NCBI RefSeq assembly: GCF_004349065.1
Contig: NZ_SMKZ01000025.1
Span: 1 to 64,000 of the forward strand
Length of the DNA stretch: 64,000 bases
Source of the DNA: Jiangella asiatica
GTDB lineage: Bacteria; Actinomycetota; Actinomycetes; Jiangellales; Jiangellaceae
Direction: 5' to 3'
Below the pieces are notes generated by a model, which saw only the letters and a list, made by a program, of their open reading frames with translations, had not been told where the DNA came from and made no database searches. Both the position numbers and the translations under genes were made by a program. How positions within the stretch are numbered: the first letter of the stretch is position 1; each line of letters starts with the position of its first letter. Shown here one piece after another: positions 36,087 through 45,354 of the stretch.

Positions 36087-38177
36087 ATGCCGGAGGCCAC
36101 CGGAGACCGCTTGCACGCCTGGCGGGCGGGGCCGCGCCTCGGCGCGGCCTACTACAACGAGTACCTGCCGGACCCGGACCGGCTGGCGGAGGACCTGTCG
36201 CTGATGCGTGCCGCCGGCATCACCTGCATCCGGGTCGGTGAGTCGGTGTGGTCGACCTGGGAGCCGTCCGACGGCCGGTTCGACCTGGACTGGCTCACCC
36301 CGGTGCTCGACGGCGCCGCCGAGCACGGCATCGACGTGATCCTCGGCACCCCCACCTACGCGGTGCCGCCGTGGCTGAGCCGGAAGCATCCCCAGCTCGC
36401 CGTCGTCGGCCGGAACGGGCGGACGGTGCCGTGGGGCGCACGGCAGGAGGTCGACTACACCTCCGAGCTGTTCCGCGGGTACGCCGAGCGGGTGATCCGG
36501 GCGGTGCTCGGCAGGCACGGCCGCCACCCCGCCGTCGTCGGCGTTCAGCTCGACAACGAGCCGGGCCTGCACCTCATCCACAACGACCATGTCGTCGAGC
36601 GCTTCCGCACGTGGCTGGCCGACCGGTACGGCGACGTCGACGCCCTCAACCGGGCCTGGGGGCTCGCGTACTGGTCGCACCGGCTGTCGGGGTGGGACGA
36701 CCTGTGGACGCCGGCCGGCAACACCACACCGGCGTACGACCTGGCCTGGCGGCGCTTCCAGGCCGAGCTCACCGCGGAGTTCGTCGGCTGGCAGGCCGGC
36801 ATCGCGCGTGAGCTCCTCGGGCCGGAGACGTTCCTCACGACGTGCATGGCCTACCAGCGCCCGGCCATGGACGACGTCGCCGTCGGCTCGGTGCTGGACG
36901 TCGCCAGCGGCAACGCGTACTACCTGGCGCAGGACGCTCTGCACGCGGTCCGCGACGGTGCCGGTGGCCGGTGGTACGCCGACGACGTCGCCCAGCTGGT
37001 CCTCATGGCCGACCGGATGCGAGCCACCCGCGACGACGCCTTCCTGATGACCGAGACCGGCGCCGCTTCGATCGGCCCGGCACACCTGACGCGGCCACCG
37101 TACGCCGGCCAGCTCGCCCAGGTGGCGTGGCTGCTCGTCGCGCGGGGCGCCCGGCTCGTGTCGTACTGGCACTGGCACACCCTGCACTCCGGCGCCGAGG
37201 TGCATTGGGGCGGGATCCTCGGGCACGGCCTGCGGCCGGGACGCGTCTACGACGAGATCGCCGGCATCGGCCGTCAGTTCGCCGCCGCCGCGCCGTGGCT
37301 CGCCGACGCCGAGGCCGAAGCGGGCGTCGGGATCGTCTACGCCCACGACAGCGAGTGGATGATGGCGTTCGAGCCGCCGCTGCCCGGGCCGGGGGAGTCC
37401 GGCGACCGGGGGTCCTATGCGCGCATCGTGGGCGCGTTCGGTCGGGCCGTGCTGGACGCCGGACACCAGGCGGCGTTCGTCAACGAGCGCCAGCTCACCG
37501 ATGCCGGCGACCTGCTCCGCCGGTTCCCCGTCGTGGTCGTGGCTGGCCTGATCGCGGCGTCGGACCGCACGCTGGCGCTCCTCGCGGAGTACGTCGAGGC
37601 GGGCGGCCGGCTCGTCGTCGGCCCGCGAACCGGCTACGGCGACGACGAGGGCCGGATGCGGGCGACGTCGCCGGCCCCGGCGGTGCTGCACGACCTCGCC
37701 GGCGCGGGCTACGAGGAGTTCGCGGCGCTGGCCGAGCCGGTTCCCGTCGAGTTCGACGGCGCGACGGGTGAGGCGCGCGGGTGGATGGACGCGCTCGTCG
37801 CCGAGGACGCCGAGGCCGTGGCGCGGTACCGGCACCCGCATTTCGGGACCTGGGCGGCGGTCACCCGCCGGCAGGTCGGCCGCGGCGAGGTGACCGTGGT
37901 GGGAACGCTGCTCGACCGGACGCTCCTGGCCCGGGTCGTCGCCGAGGCGGCCGGCGCCGTGTCACCGGAGCCGCCCCTTTCGGTCGAGCCGCTCGAGGTG
38001 ACGGCACACTCGGTCGTCGGGCCACGGGGCCGGGTCTGGGTCGTGCACAACTGGGCGCCGGAGCCTCGTTCCGCGCGCCTGGAACGAGCGGTGGCCTCCG
38101 TCGTCGACGACTGCCGCCACGACGCGGGCGCGTCGGTCACCCTCGAGCCGTGGGCCGTCCGGGTGTGGCGGGAGTGA
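36087..38177 (+). CDS. Glycoside hydrolase family 42 beta-galactosidase
   Basis: This 696-residue protein follows GH42: TIM barrel (about 1-390) starting YYNEYLPDPDRLAEDLSLMRAAGITCIRVGE, with acid/base E158 in GVQLDNEPGLH and nucleophile E323 in FLMTETGAAS. A trimerisation (class-I-glutamine-amidotransferase-like) domain and a C-terminal beta domain follow. No signal peptide. GH42 enzymes split beta-galactosides and sometimes alpha-L-arabinopyranosides. It is coupled to the GH140-like gene. Its 3' end overlaps the convergent apnL gene by 41 bases. Confidence 0.92.
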   Translation: MPEATGDRLHAWRAGPRLGAAYYNEYLPDPDRLAEDLSLMRAAGITCIRVGESVWSTWEPSDGRFDLDWLTPVLDGAAEHGIDVILGTPTYAVPPWLSRKHPQLAVVGRNGRTVPWGARQEVDYTSELFRGYAERVIRAVLGRHGRHPAVVGVQLDNEPGLHLIHNDHVVERFRTWLADRYGDVDALNRAWGLAYWSHRLSGWDDLWTPAGNTTPAYDLAWRRFQAELTAEFVGWQAGIARELLGPETFLTTCMAYQRPAMDDVAVGSVLDVASGNAYYLAQDALHAVRDGAGGRWYADDVAQLVLMADRMRATRDDAFLMTETGAASIGPAHLTRPPYAGQLAQVAWLLVARGARLVSYWHWHTLHSGAEVHWGGILGHGLRPGRVYDEIAGIGRQFAAAAPWLADAEAEAGVGIVYAHDSEWMMAFEPPLPGPGESGDRGSYARIVGAFGRAVLDAGHQAAFVNERQLTDAGDLLRRFPVVVVAGLIAASDRTLALLAEYVEAGGRLVVGPRTGYGDDEGRMRATSPAPAVLHDLAGAGYEEFAALAEPVPVEFDGATGEARGWMDALVAEDAEAVARYRHPHFGTWAAVTRRQVGRGEVTVVGTLLDRTLLARVVAEAAGAVSPEPPLSVEPLEVTAHSVVGPRGRVWVVHNWAPEPRSARLERAVASVVDDCRHDAGASVTLEPWAVRVWRE

Positions 38178-39852
38178 CCTGGAAGCTTCGCCACGACAGT
38201 GCTGGCAGGACCACCCGCCGCTCGCGACCGTCGAGCGACACCGCGATCGTCCGCGTGGCGATGTCGAGGTTGGACGTGAACACGACGTCGTGATCGCCGT
38301 GGCGGGCGCCGACGGCCCAGACGAGCCCGTCCGGGCTCTCGCCGTGGAGGGCTCTGGCGCCCGCGGCCGCAGCCAGGTGGCTGATCGCCGTCGCGACGGG
38401 GAACGGGTCGCAGGAGGCCGAGCGGACACCGCGAGGCCCCCACTCCTCGAAGTAGGTGAGGCTCGCCACGCCCGGTACCGCGAGCGCGGCGGCGCTCGCG
38501 ATGGTCCAGGCCGCCAGCTCCGGCGCCTGCTGTCGCGGGTCGACGGCATCGGTGGGCTCGGAGCCGGTGGTCGCCGCGTCGTTGAACCGCGGGCGCAGCG
38601 TGATCGGGCCGACGTGGACGGGTGTGCCGCGTGCGTACGAGACCGTCTGTCGGGCCACGAGCCGCTGCATCGCGACCGACTCGACGAGCTGGTCGGTGCT
38701 GAGCTCGTGAAACAGCGGCGTCAGGGCGACGGTGAGCCCGGCGAGCTCGTCCGGGAGGTCCCCGCGCCGGCGGTTCAGCTCGGTGAAGTGCGAACGTGAG
38801 CCGCCGACGACGGGGACCGTCGCCCCGGCCGTCGTCAGCGCATCGCGCAGTGCTGCCACGAGGACCGCCTCGGACACGTGCGACGCGGTGCCGAAGGCGG
38901 CGACCCGGAGGACCGCGTGCGTTCGCAGCCGTCGCGCGAGCTCGTGCAACAGTCCGCCAGGGGGTGGCACGGGGAGGATCACGCGGACGTCGAGCGGCAG
39001 CCCGCGTCCGGCGGCCCGGGCGAGCTCGGCCGGCCAGGTCGACATCGCGAGGTCCAGCTCCACCAGCAGCGACCGGCCGATCCGCGACAGGCCGTCCGGC
39101 TCCGGGTCGGGGGCCGTCGAGGCGGCGACCCCGACCGCGGGGAACGGCCCGTCGGGGGTCAGCTCGATGCGCTCGCGTGGTGGATGGACGGTGACGGACG
39201 GCGCTCCGGAGACGGTCACCGTCACGCTCTGGCGAACCCGCTCACCTGGGGCCAGACGATAGGGGAACGGCAGGCACAGCGGGCGGCTGTAGGTCTTGAA
39301 CGAGGCATCGGTCCAGTTGCGCTGGTCCTCCATCTCGAAGACGTCGCCGGTGAACTCGACGGCGACACGAAGCCCGTCGTCGTCCCAGGCCAGCGCCGCG
39401 ATGTCGGACGCGGGCTGGTGCGGGCTGATGTCGGCCGGGAACCTCGTCGACTCACGCGACCCGTCGGGGTGGGTGACAGTGAGCCTCGTGCCGGCCAGCC
39501 GGGGCGGATGCAGCACGACCAGGCCGGTGCGGTTGGTCTCGAACTCCCGGTCCGACACCGCGTCGAACTCGACCGACAAGATGCCTCCGCGTGCGTGCAC
39601 ACGGAGCGTGCCGGACAGGCCGGCGCCGAAGCTCAGCGACCGCACCGGGACCTCGAGGGTGTCGCCGTCGTCGCCGCCGGTGATCGGGCCGAGGGTCCAC
39701 TCGCCGGTCCGCCAGTCCCGGTCCCGCAGGACGGCGCGGACGCCGCGCAGCACCGGCCGGTCCTTCCAGGCCAGGTCCGCGAGCTCGTCGCCACGCAGCT
39801 CGAGCGACCACGGCCCGCTGCGCCACATCCTGGACCGCGCGTGCGAGAACAC
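38137..39852 (-). CDS. apnL: Candidate D-apionolactone lactonase (D-apionate lactonase)
   Basis: This 571-residue protein fits the D-apionate lactonase family. It has an N-terminal beta domain (about 1-220), a TIM-barrel-like middle part (about 225-470) with VALTPLFHELSTDQLVE and PVHVGPITLRPRFN, and a C-terminal domain (about 475-571). The known reaction hydrolyses D-apionolactone, from apiose oxidation, to D-apionate. It is the last gene of the six-gene operon and starts at GTG three bases after the apnO stop (ATG 39828 is the alternative). Assignment rests on recalled family motifs plus the very strong context. Confidence 0.8.
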   Translation of the reverse strand: MFSHARSRMWRSGPWSLELRGDELADLAWKDRPVLRGVRAVLRDRDWRTGEWTLGPITGGDDGDTLEVPVRSLSFGAGLSGTLRVHARGGILSVEFDAVSDREFETNRTGLVVLHPPRLAGTRLTVTHPDGSRESTRFPADISPHQPASDIAALAWDDDGLRVAVEFTGDVFEMEDQRNWTDASFKTYSRPLCLPFPYRLAPGERVRQSVTVTVSGAPSVTVHPPRERIELTPDGPFPAVGVAASTAPDPEPDGLSRIGRSLLVELDLAMSTWPAELARAAGRGLPLDVRVILPVPPPGGLLHELARRLRTHAVLRVAAFGTASHVSEAVLVAALRDALTTAGATVPVVGGSRSHFTELNRRRGDLPDELAGLTVALTPLFHELSTDQLVESVAMQRLVARQTVSYARGTPVHVGPITLRPRFNDAATTGSEPTDAVDPRQQAPELAAWTIASAAALAVPGVASLTYFEEWGPRGVRSASCDPFPVATAISHLAAAAGARALHGESPDGLVWAVGARHGDHDVVFTSNLDIATRTIAVSLDGRERRVVLPALSWRSFQVTPATPGRPTARG

Positions 39853-39855
39853 CCG

Positions 39856-40719
39856 CTAGCGCTCGATCGTGTCGAGGTGCAGCATGCGGGCCAAGTTCTT
39901 GTCGAGCTCGTCGTCGCGGAAGACCTTCTTCCAGTCATCCTTGACGATGCTCTCGCGGCCGTAGTCCATCGCGATGAGGCACGCGTCGCTGAACGGGTTG
40001 TCGCCGCGCAGGCCATTCGCCAGCGCCACCTGGGTGTGGCCGAGCAGGATGCTGCGGGCGGCGGGCTCGGGAACGCCCATCGTGCGCACGGCCTCGTCGA
40101 GGGCCTCCTTCAGCAGCGCGCCGACCATGCACGCGATCGTCTCGACCAGCGTCGGTTCCAGCTGGGCGAGCTGCTTGACGGTGACCCAGTGGACGTCGAC
40201 CACCGGTGCGTAGATGGCACGCACGGTGGTCTCGACGATCGCCGCGGCGGCCGGGTCGTCGGACTCGATCGCGGCGATCGCGTCCTGTGGTGCCGCGATG
40301 CCGCCGAAGGTGTCGGCGTACTCCTCGGGGGTCGTGCGCCGCAGGAAGATCGACGGGTGACACGGGTGGGCGACGGCCTGGGTGAGGTCGTCCCGGGTCG
40401 TGAGCAGTCCCGCGTACGCGGCGGCGGGGTCCAGCGTGAGGGCGACGCAGCCGGGCCGCATCTGCGGCACCAGCTCGGCGGTCACGGACCGCAGCGCGAG
40501 GTCGGGCACCGCGAACACGACGATGTCGGCGTCGGCGACGGCGGTCGAGGCGTCGGTCAGCTCGCGTCCGGCGTCGAGCGTGCGCTGCTGCCCGGCGCGG
40601 GAGTTCTCGACGTAGCGGACCCGGTGAGGCGTCTTCACGAGGTTGTTCGAGATGCGCATCCCCATCTTGCCGCCGGCTCCGATGACGGCGATGGTGAGGA
40701 CGTCGGTGGGCGCTGTCAT
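39856..40719 (-). CDS. apnO: Candidate D-apionate oxidoisomerase
   Basis: This 287-residue protein has a Rossmann nucleotide site (IAVIGAGGKMGMRISNN, glycines within 14-20) and a helical C-terminal domain of the 6-phosphogluconate-dehydrogenase-like type (KQLAQLEPTLVETIACMVGALLKEALDEAVRTMGVPEPAARSILLGHTQVAL). This is the pattern recalled for ApnO, which converts D-apionate with NAD+ to 3-oxo-isoapionate. ATG 40719 follows AGGAG and overlaps the oiaC stop (ATGA). Neighbouring lactonase, decarboxylase, kinase and isomerases all fit this assignment. Confidence 0.85.
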   Translation of the reverse strand: MTAPTDVLTIAVIGAGGKMGMRISNNLVKTPHRVRYVENSRAGQQRTLDAGRELTDASTAVADADIVVFAVPDLALRSVTAELVPQMRPGCVALTLDPAAAYAGLLTTRDDLTQAVAHPCHPSIFLRRTTPEEYADTFGGIAAPQDAIAAIESDDPAAAAIVETTVRAIYAPVVDVHWVTVKQLAQLEPTLVETIACMVGALLKEALDEAVRTMGVPEPAARSILLGHTQVALANGLRGDNPFSDACLIAMDYGRESIVKDDWKKVFRDDELDKNLARMLHLDTIER

Positions 40720-41510
40720 GGTGTGCTCCTGAGGTAGTCGAGGGTGATGCGGGTCCAGTCCCGCTCGGTCCGGACGGTGGTCGGTGCGTCGCCCTGCCAC
40801 GGCAGCCAGTGCTCGACGATCTCGTTGATGCCCCGCTCGCGCGGCCGCACGGTGTCGAGCAGGTGCGGGTAGTCGTGCAGCCCGGAACCCATCGGCGCGC
40901 CGCCGTAGGTGAACCCCACCCAGCCCGGCTGCCGCGCGAAGGCGAAGTCCTTGACGTGCACGTTGGCCACGTGGCCGGCCGTCAGCTCGACGGCATCGCG
41001 CGGCCGTTCCAGCCTGGCCACCACGTTGCCGGGGTCCAGGCAGATCCCGAGGCGCTCGGTTCCGAGCGACGACACGAGCGCGACCAGGTGGTCCGTCGGG
41101 ACCTGCTCGTACGTCTCCAGGGCCAGAGTGACCCCGGCCGCCTCGTACGCCGGCAGGGCGGCGCCGAGCCAGTCCTTCGCCTCGGCGAGCGTCGGGCGTG
41201 AGTCCGGGCCGTTGAGCATGCTGCGTACGAGCCGGGCGTCGAACCGGTCGGCGAGATCCAGGAAGCGGGTGAGCCGGCCGGGCTCGATCCCCTTCGTGCC
41301 CAGCTCGATCGTCAGGCCCAGGTCGCGTGCGGCCGCCGCGGCGCGCCGCAGGTCGGCGTCATCCATGGTCTCCAACGGCGCGTAGTCGCAGATCTGGAAC
41401 AGCTCCACGCCCAGCTCGCGGGTCGCCTGGAACGCGCCGACCAGCGACAGCGGCTCGTCGACGCGGTCGGAGTGCTGCCAGAAGAAGGCGTACGTCCCGA
41501 GCCCGATCAT
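40716..41510 (-). CDS. oiaC: Xylose isomerase-like TIM barrel, candidate 3-oxo-isoapionate decarboxylase
   Basis: This 264-residue AP-endonuclease-2/xylose isomerase-type barrel has likely metal ligands E132 (LETYEQ), D159 (CLDPGN), H185 (NVHVKDF) and E230 or E233 (GINEIVEHW). OiaC is the family member that decarboxylates 3-oxo-isoapionate to L-erythrulose. The gene sits between apnO and the erythrulose-phosphate isomerase genes, with four-base overlaps on both sides. A sugar isomerase or epimerase function is the alternative, but the order kinase-isomerase-isomerase-this-apnO-apnL makes the decarboxylase role likely. Confidence 0.8.
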   Translation of the reverse strand: MIGLGTYAFFWQHSDRVDEPLSLVGAFQATRELGVELFQICDYAPLETMDDADLRRAAAAARDLGLTIELGTKGIEPGRLTRFLDLADRFDARLVRSMLNGPDSRPTLAEAKDWLGAALPAYEAAGVTLALETYEQVPTDHLVALVSSLGTERLGICLDPGNVVARLERPRDAVELTAGHVANVHVKDFAFARQPGWVGFTYGGAPMGSGLHDYPHLLDTVRPRERGINEIVEHWLPWQGDAPTTVRTERDWTRITLDYLRSTP

Positions 41511-42292
41511 GCGCGGTCCGGGACCGGTGAGCGGCGCGACGCGAGCGTGGCAGCCTCGTCGACGACCGCGGCCAGCGCGTCGGTGTCGTGGGCGAACCGG
41601 CCGAGGAAGAGGCCGTCGACGCAGACGCCCAGCTCGGTGAGGAGACCGGGGCCGGCGGACCCGCCGTAGATGACGGTGCTGCCTGCCCGGCCGGGCATCG
41701 TGTCCAGAGCCGTGCGCAGCGCGCGACTCACGGCGGTGATGTGCGCGGGCGGTGCCGGTTCCGCGGCCGCGATCGCCCACACCGGCTCGTAGGCGACGAT
41801 CACCGGGCCATCCGGGGTCCGGTCGAGCCCGGCGTGCACCTGCGCGACGGCAGCGGCCGCGGCGCCGTCCGTGGCGAGCCGGTCGGCCTCACCGACGCAC
41901 AGCACCGGGGTCAGGCCGTGGCGCAGCGCCGCGGCGCTCTTGGCGGCGACGTCGTCGTCCGTCTCGCCGAACAGCCGCCGTCGCTCGGCGTGTCCGACCT
42001 CGGCCAGACGCACGCCGACCTCTGCCAGCTCGGCGGCGCTCACCTCGCCGGTGAAGGCGCCGGTGTCGTGGCCGGCAACGTCCTGCGCACCAACCCGGAC
42101 GTTCGTGCCGGCGAATGTCGCGAGGGCCGGCAGGAGCTGCAGATAGGTGGGCATCACGAACAGCCCGACCGCGCCCGAGGCGACGGCGGGATGCGCCCGT
42201 GCGAGTGCGGCGACCCGCTCGCACCACTCGGCGGCCCGGCGATGACCGAAGTACATCTTCAGGCTCACCCCCACGGCGACCGCCGCGGCCAT
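41507..42292 (-). CDS. lerI: Triosephosphate isomerase homologue, candidate L-erythrulose-1-phosphate isomerase
   Basis: This 261-residue TIM homologue keeps the catalytic Lys (K12 in SLKMYFGH), His (H101 in VGHAERR) and Glu (E169 in VAYEPVWAIA). It differs at the first motif, where glycolytic enzymes have NWKMN. LerI proteins are TIM paralogues that turn L-erythrulose 1-phosphate into D-erythrulose 4-phosphate. ATG 42292 overlaps the derI stop by one base and its own stop overlaps oiaC. Operon context argues against a second glycolytic TPI. Confidence 0.85.
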   Translation of the reverse strand: MAAAVAVGVSLKMYFGHRRAAEWCERVAALARAHPAVASGAVGLFVMPTYLQLLPALATFAGTNVRVGAQDVAGHDTGAFTGEVSAAELAEVGVRLAEVGHAERRRLFGETDDDVAAKSAAALRHGLTPVLCVGEADRLATDGAAAAAVAQVHAGLDRTPDGPVIVAYEPVWAIAAAEPAPPAHITAVSRALRTALDTMPGRAGSTVIYGGSAGPGLLTELGVCVDGLFLGRFAHDTDALAAVVDEAATLASRRSPVPDRA

Positions 42293-42762
42293 CAGCAGGA
42301 CCCCGTCGTCTCGAACTCGTCGAGGACCGCCACCTTCGCCGCCGACGCGGACTCGGGATCGAACCGGTACGAAAGCCATTCCCGGACGAGCCGGCGAGCC
42401 AGCTCGATGCCGATGACGCGCTGACCCATCGCGAGCACCTGGGCGTCGTTGGAGAGGACGGAGCGCTCCACCGAGAAGCTGTCGTGCGCGGTCACGGCGC
42501 GGATTCCGGGCACCTTGTTCGCGGAGATCGCGACGCCGAGCCCGGTGCCGCAGATCAGCAGGCCGCGGTCGACGTCGCCGGCGGCGATCCGTTTCGCGGC
42601 TTCGATGGCGACCTTCGGGTACGGGGTGTGGCCGTCGGCGTCCACGCCCATGTCGACGACGGAGGCGACCCCGGGATGCTGCTCGAGGTCGCGCTTGAGG
42701 GTCTCCTTGTAGTCGAAGCCGGCGTCGTCGCTGCCGATGACGATCCGCAGGGGCTGGAGCAC
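42292..42762 (-). CDS. derI: RpiB-like isomerase, candidate D-erythrulose-4-phosphate isomerase
   Basis: This 156-residue RpiB/LacAB-type protein has the catalytic cysteine C71 in [13 protein letters not shown]. The usual GSDHAG motif reads GSDDAG (residues 10-15). DerI enzymes of this family isomerise D-erythrulose 4-phosphate to D-erythrose 4-phosphate, which enters the pentose phosphate pathway. GTG 42762 follows AGGAAGGA. The gene lies one base after the kinase stop and overlaps lerI. Ribose-5-phosphate isomerase activity is the alternative; pairing with a TIM paralogue supports DerI. Confidence 0.85.
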   Translation of the reverse strand: MLQPLRIVIGSDDAGFDYKETLKRDLEQHPGVASVVDMGVDADGHTPYPKVAIEAAKRIAAGDVDRGLLICGTGLGVAISANKVPGIRAVTAHDSFSVERSVLSNDAQVLAMGQRVIGIELARRLVREWLSYRFDPESASAAKVAVLDEFETTGSC

Positions 42763-42763
42763 G

Positions 42764-44506
42764 TCAGGTCCTTCCTGAGTCGTCGAGCACGACCGCCACG
42801 GCGGCGACCACGAGGGCGAGGGAGTGGGCGCCAGGGTCCGGGGTGCCCAGGCTCCGCTCGGCGTGCGGGCGGGCGCGACCCACCCGGGGAAGCAGGTCGG
42901 CGGTGGCGGCGGCCGCACGGGCCGCCGCACCGGCCGCGTCTGTCCACGCGGCAGCAAGGGACGCCCCGGCCTCGGCGGCCCGGGTCAGCTCGGTGCTGAA
43001 CGGGACGAGCGCGTCGACGAGGGTCTTGTCGCCCACCGCAGCCTTGCCGAACATCATGACTTCCTGCGTCGCGGCGGCAACACCGGCGGCGACGTCGACG
43101 GCGGACGGCTTACGCGTGTCGCCGAGCCTGGCGGCGACGGCGCAGAGCATGACGCCCCACAGCGCGCCCGAGGTTCCGCCGGCGCGTTCGGACCACGCGT
43201 CGGCCGCGTGTTGCAGCGTCGTGCGGGCACCGGCACCCGCCGTCGCCGCGTCGGCCGCCGCGGCGAGGGCGGCGTGCGCGCCGCGCCGCATCCCGATGCC
43301 GTGGTCGCCGTCCCCGGCGATCTGGTCGAGCCGGCCCAGGTCGTCCGCGTGCGTGTCCATCGTCCGGGCGGTGGCCTCCAGGACGGCGCGGACCGTCTCG
43401 GCGGCGGCGCGGGACTCCTCGTCCGCCGGCGGGACGGTGACCGGGCCGCCGGCGGAGGTCGTCACCGTCGTCGTCGCATCCTGTCGTGGCGCCGGTGCGA
43501 CCGCGCCGCGGCGGTACGCGGGTGTGTCGACGGGCGTGTCCCACAGCCGCTCCAGCTCGTCGTCGAGCCAGAACAGCGTCAGCGACGTGCCGGCCAGGTC
43601 GAAGCTCGTGCAGTACTCGCCCACGTGCGGGTCGACGACCTCGGCACCGGCCGCGTCGAGCAACTCCGCGACGCGGCGGTAGACGACGAACATCTCCTCG
43701 TACTTCAGCGAGCCGAGTCCGTTCAGGACTGGCACCACCCGCGCCCCGTCCGCCGTCGCCACGCCCTCCGGGAGCTCGTCGAGAAGCTGGCCGACCAGCA
43801 GGTCCGCGAGGCCGTCGGCGGTGGGCACGTCGGTCTCGTCGATGCCCGGCTCACCGTGGATGCCCAGCCCCACCGCCATCCGCCGGTCCGGGACGGTGAA
43901 CAGCGGCTCCTCGGCGCCCGGCAGCGTGCAGCCGCCGAACGCTACGCCGAACGACCGGGTTCGCTCGTTCGCCCGCCGCGCGATCTCGACCACACGGGTC
44001 AGGTCATAGCCGGTTTCGGCCGCGGCCGCCGCGGCGCGGAACACCGTCAGATCGCCGGCGATCCCGCGACGCTTGTGCTTCTCGGCCGGTGGTGCGCTGA
44101 AGATGTCATCGGTGACGACGACCGTCTCGCACGCGATGCCCTCCGCGCGCAGCTTGTCCTGCGCGGCGTCGAAGTTGAGCACGTCGCCGGCGTAGTTGCC
44201 GTAGCTCAGCAGCACGCCGCCACCACGGTGTGCCGCCGCCGCGACGGAGTACACCTGGGCTGCCGAGGGGGAGGCGAACAGGTTGCCCATCGCCGCACCG
44301 TGCGCGAGGCCCTGCCCGACCAGGCCGCCGAAGGCCGGATAGTGCCCCGAGCCGCCGCCGATCACCACCGCGACCTGCTGGTCGGGACTCACGGTGCTGC
44401 GCACCACACCGCCGGAAACCCGTCGCACGTACCGCTGGTGTGCCGTGACGAACCCCGCGATCATCTCGTCGGCGAAGTTGGCCGGGTCGTTCCACAGCCT
44501 GGTCAT
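42764..44506 (-). CDS. lerK: Dihydroxyacetone kinase-family protein, candidate L-erythrulose kinase
   Basis: This 580-residue single-chain ATP-type Dha kinase has DhaK at residues 1-330, with the substrate-binding histidine H217 in [10 protein letters not shown], and DhaL at about 365-575, with the nucleotide/Mg site [10 protein letters not shown] (residues 397-406). LerK proteins phosphorylate L-erythrulose to its 1-phosphate. As first gene of the operon with derI, lerI, oiaC, apnO and apnL, it would use the L-erythrulose made by OiaC. Dihydroxyacetone is a possible alternative substrate. The upstream region is shared with the divergent GntR gene. Confidence 0.88.
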   Translation of the reverse strand: MTRLWNDPANFADEMIAGFVTAHQRYVRRVSGGVVRSTVSPDQQVAVVIGGGSGHYPAFGGLVGQGLAHGAAMGNLFASPSAAQVYSVAAAAHRGGGVLLSYGNYAGDVLNFDAAQDKLRAEGIACETVVVTDDIFSAPPAEKHKRRGIAGDLTVFRAAAAAAETGYDLTRVVEIARRANERTRSFGVAFGGCTLPGAEEPLFTVPDRRMAVGLGIHGEPGIDETDVPTADGLADLLVGQLLDELPEGVATADGARVVPVLNGLGSLKYEEMFVVYRRVAELLDAAGAEVVDPHVGEYCTSFDLAGTSLTLFWLDDELERLWDTPVDTPAYRRGAVAPAPRQDATTTVTTSAGGPVTVPPADEESRAAAETVRAVLEATARTMDTHADDLGRLDQIAGDGDHGIGMRRGAHAALAAAADAATAGAGARTTLQHAADAWSERAGGTSGALWGVMLCAVAARLGDTRKPSAVDVAAGVAAATQEVMMFGKAAVGDKTLVDALVPFSTELTRAAEAGASLAAAWTDAAGAAARAAAATADLLPRVGRARPHAERSLGTPDPGAHSLALVVAAVAVVLDDSGRT

Positions 44507-44559
44507 CAGCCCTCCTCGGCTTCCGGTGCCGCTGGTCCGACCATACTGGCAAACCGGTT

Positions 44560-44581
44560 GACCGGTATTCAAGACCGGTAT
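44560..44581. promoter_or_regulatory. Direct-repeat operator between lerK and the GntR gene
   Basis: GACCGGTAT occurs twice, at about 44560-44568 and 44573-44581, 13 bases apart, within the short divergent region. The second copy ends ten bases before the regulator's GTG start, so the regulator would repress itself and the apionate operon. FCD-type GntR proteins commonly bind such short repeats. Confidence 0.55.
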
Positions 44582-44590
44582 CGTGGTCCG

Positions 44591-45343
44591 GTGCCCGCGT
44601 TCCGTACCGACCCCTCGTCCGACATCACGGCGGCACTCGGCACGCTCCCGGCGGCCACACCCGTCTCGGAGGTCGCTCGGCGGCTCCTCGACCTCTTCAC
44701 CAGCGGCGCGGTCGCGCCGGGGTCACGGCTGCCACCGGAGCGGCAGCTGGCGGCCACCCTCGGCGTCGGGCGCTCCGCCGTCCGGGAGGCACTCGCCGCG
44801 CTGGAGATCCTCGGGATCGTCGACGTGCGTGCCGGCTCGGGCACCTATCTGCGCGGCGCGGTCAGCGACCTGCTCCCGCAGACGCTGCGCTGGGGCCTGC
44901 TCGTCGGTGAGCGCAACACCGCCGAACTGCTCGAGCTGCGCTCCGGGCTGGAGATCTATGTGGCCCGCCTCGCGGCCAGCCGGGCCGACGCGTCCCAGCT
45001 CGACGCGATCGGCGAGCACCTCGAACGCATGCGGTCGTCGGTCGGCGACCTCGACGCCTTCGCCCGCGCCGACCGGGACTTCCACCAAGCCCTGGCCGAC
45101 GCCGCAGGCAACGCCACGCTGATCGACGTGCTGCACGTGGTGCGGTCGCTGCTCCAGGTTTATGCCGACCGCGCCGTGCACGACGACGAGCAGGCCCGGG
45201 TCGCGCTCGACGAGCACGACGCCGTCTTCCGGGCACTGCGCGACGGTGACGAGGACGCGGCGGCCTCGGCGATGGCGGTGCACATGGCGACCGCGTCCGC
45301 GCGCCTGGCGGCGGAAGCACGCTTGGAGTCGCCGCCGGCCTGA
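44591..45343 (+). CDS. GntR-family (FCD) regulator of the apionate operon
   Basis: This 250-residue FadR/FCD-type regulator has a winged helix at about 25-88 (GSRLPPERQLAATLGVGRSAVREALAALEILGIVDVRAGSGTYL) and an FCD effector domain at about 100-235 with metal/ligand residues in DRDFHQALADAAGNATL and HDAVFRALRDGDEDAA. FCD proteins usually sense small organic acids, which fits D-apionate or 3-oxo-isoapionate. GTG 44591 has no clear ribosome binding site, so the message may be leaderless. It is divergent from lerK. Confidence 0.92.
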   Translation: MPAFRTDPSSDITAALGTLPAATPVSEVARRLLDLFTSGAVAPGSRLPPERQLAATLGVGRSAVREALAALEILGIVDVRAGSGTYLRGAVSDLLPQTLRWGLLVGERNTAELLELRSGLEIYVARLAASRADASQLDAIGEHLERMRSSVGDLDAFARADRDFHQALADAAGNATLIDVLHVVRSLLQVYADRAVHDDEQARVALDEHDAVFRALRDGDEDAAASAMAVHMATASARLAAEARLESPPA

Positions 45344-45354
45344 CGTGCGGCGGT

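Noticed and set aside
41507-42762. Glycolytic triosephosphate isomerase and ribose-5-phosphate isomerase
   Set aside because: They overlap each other and an oiaC/apnO/apnL operon with a Dha-type kinase; TIM and RpiB paralogues as LerI and DerI explain the arrangement better.
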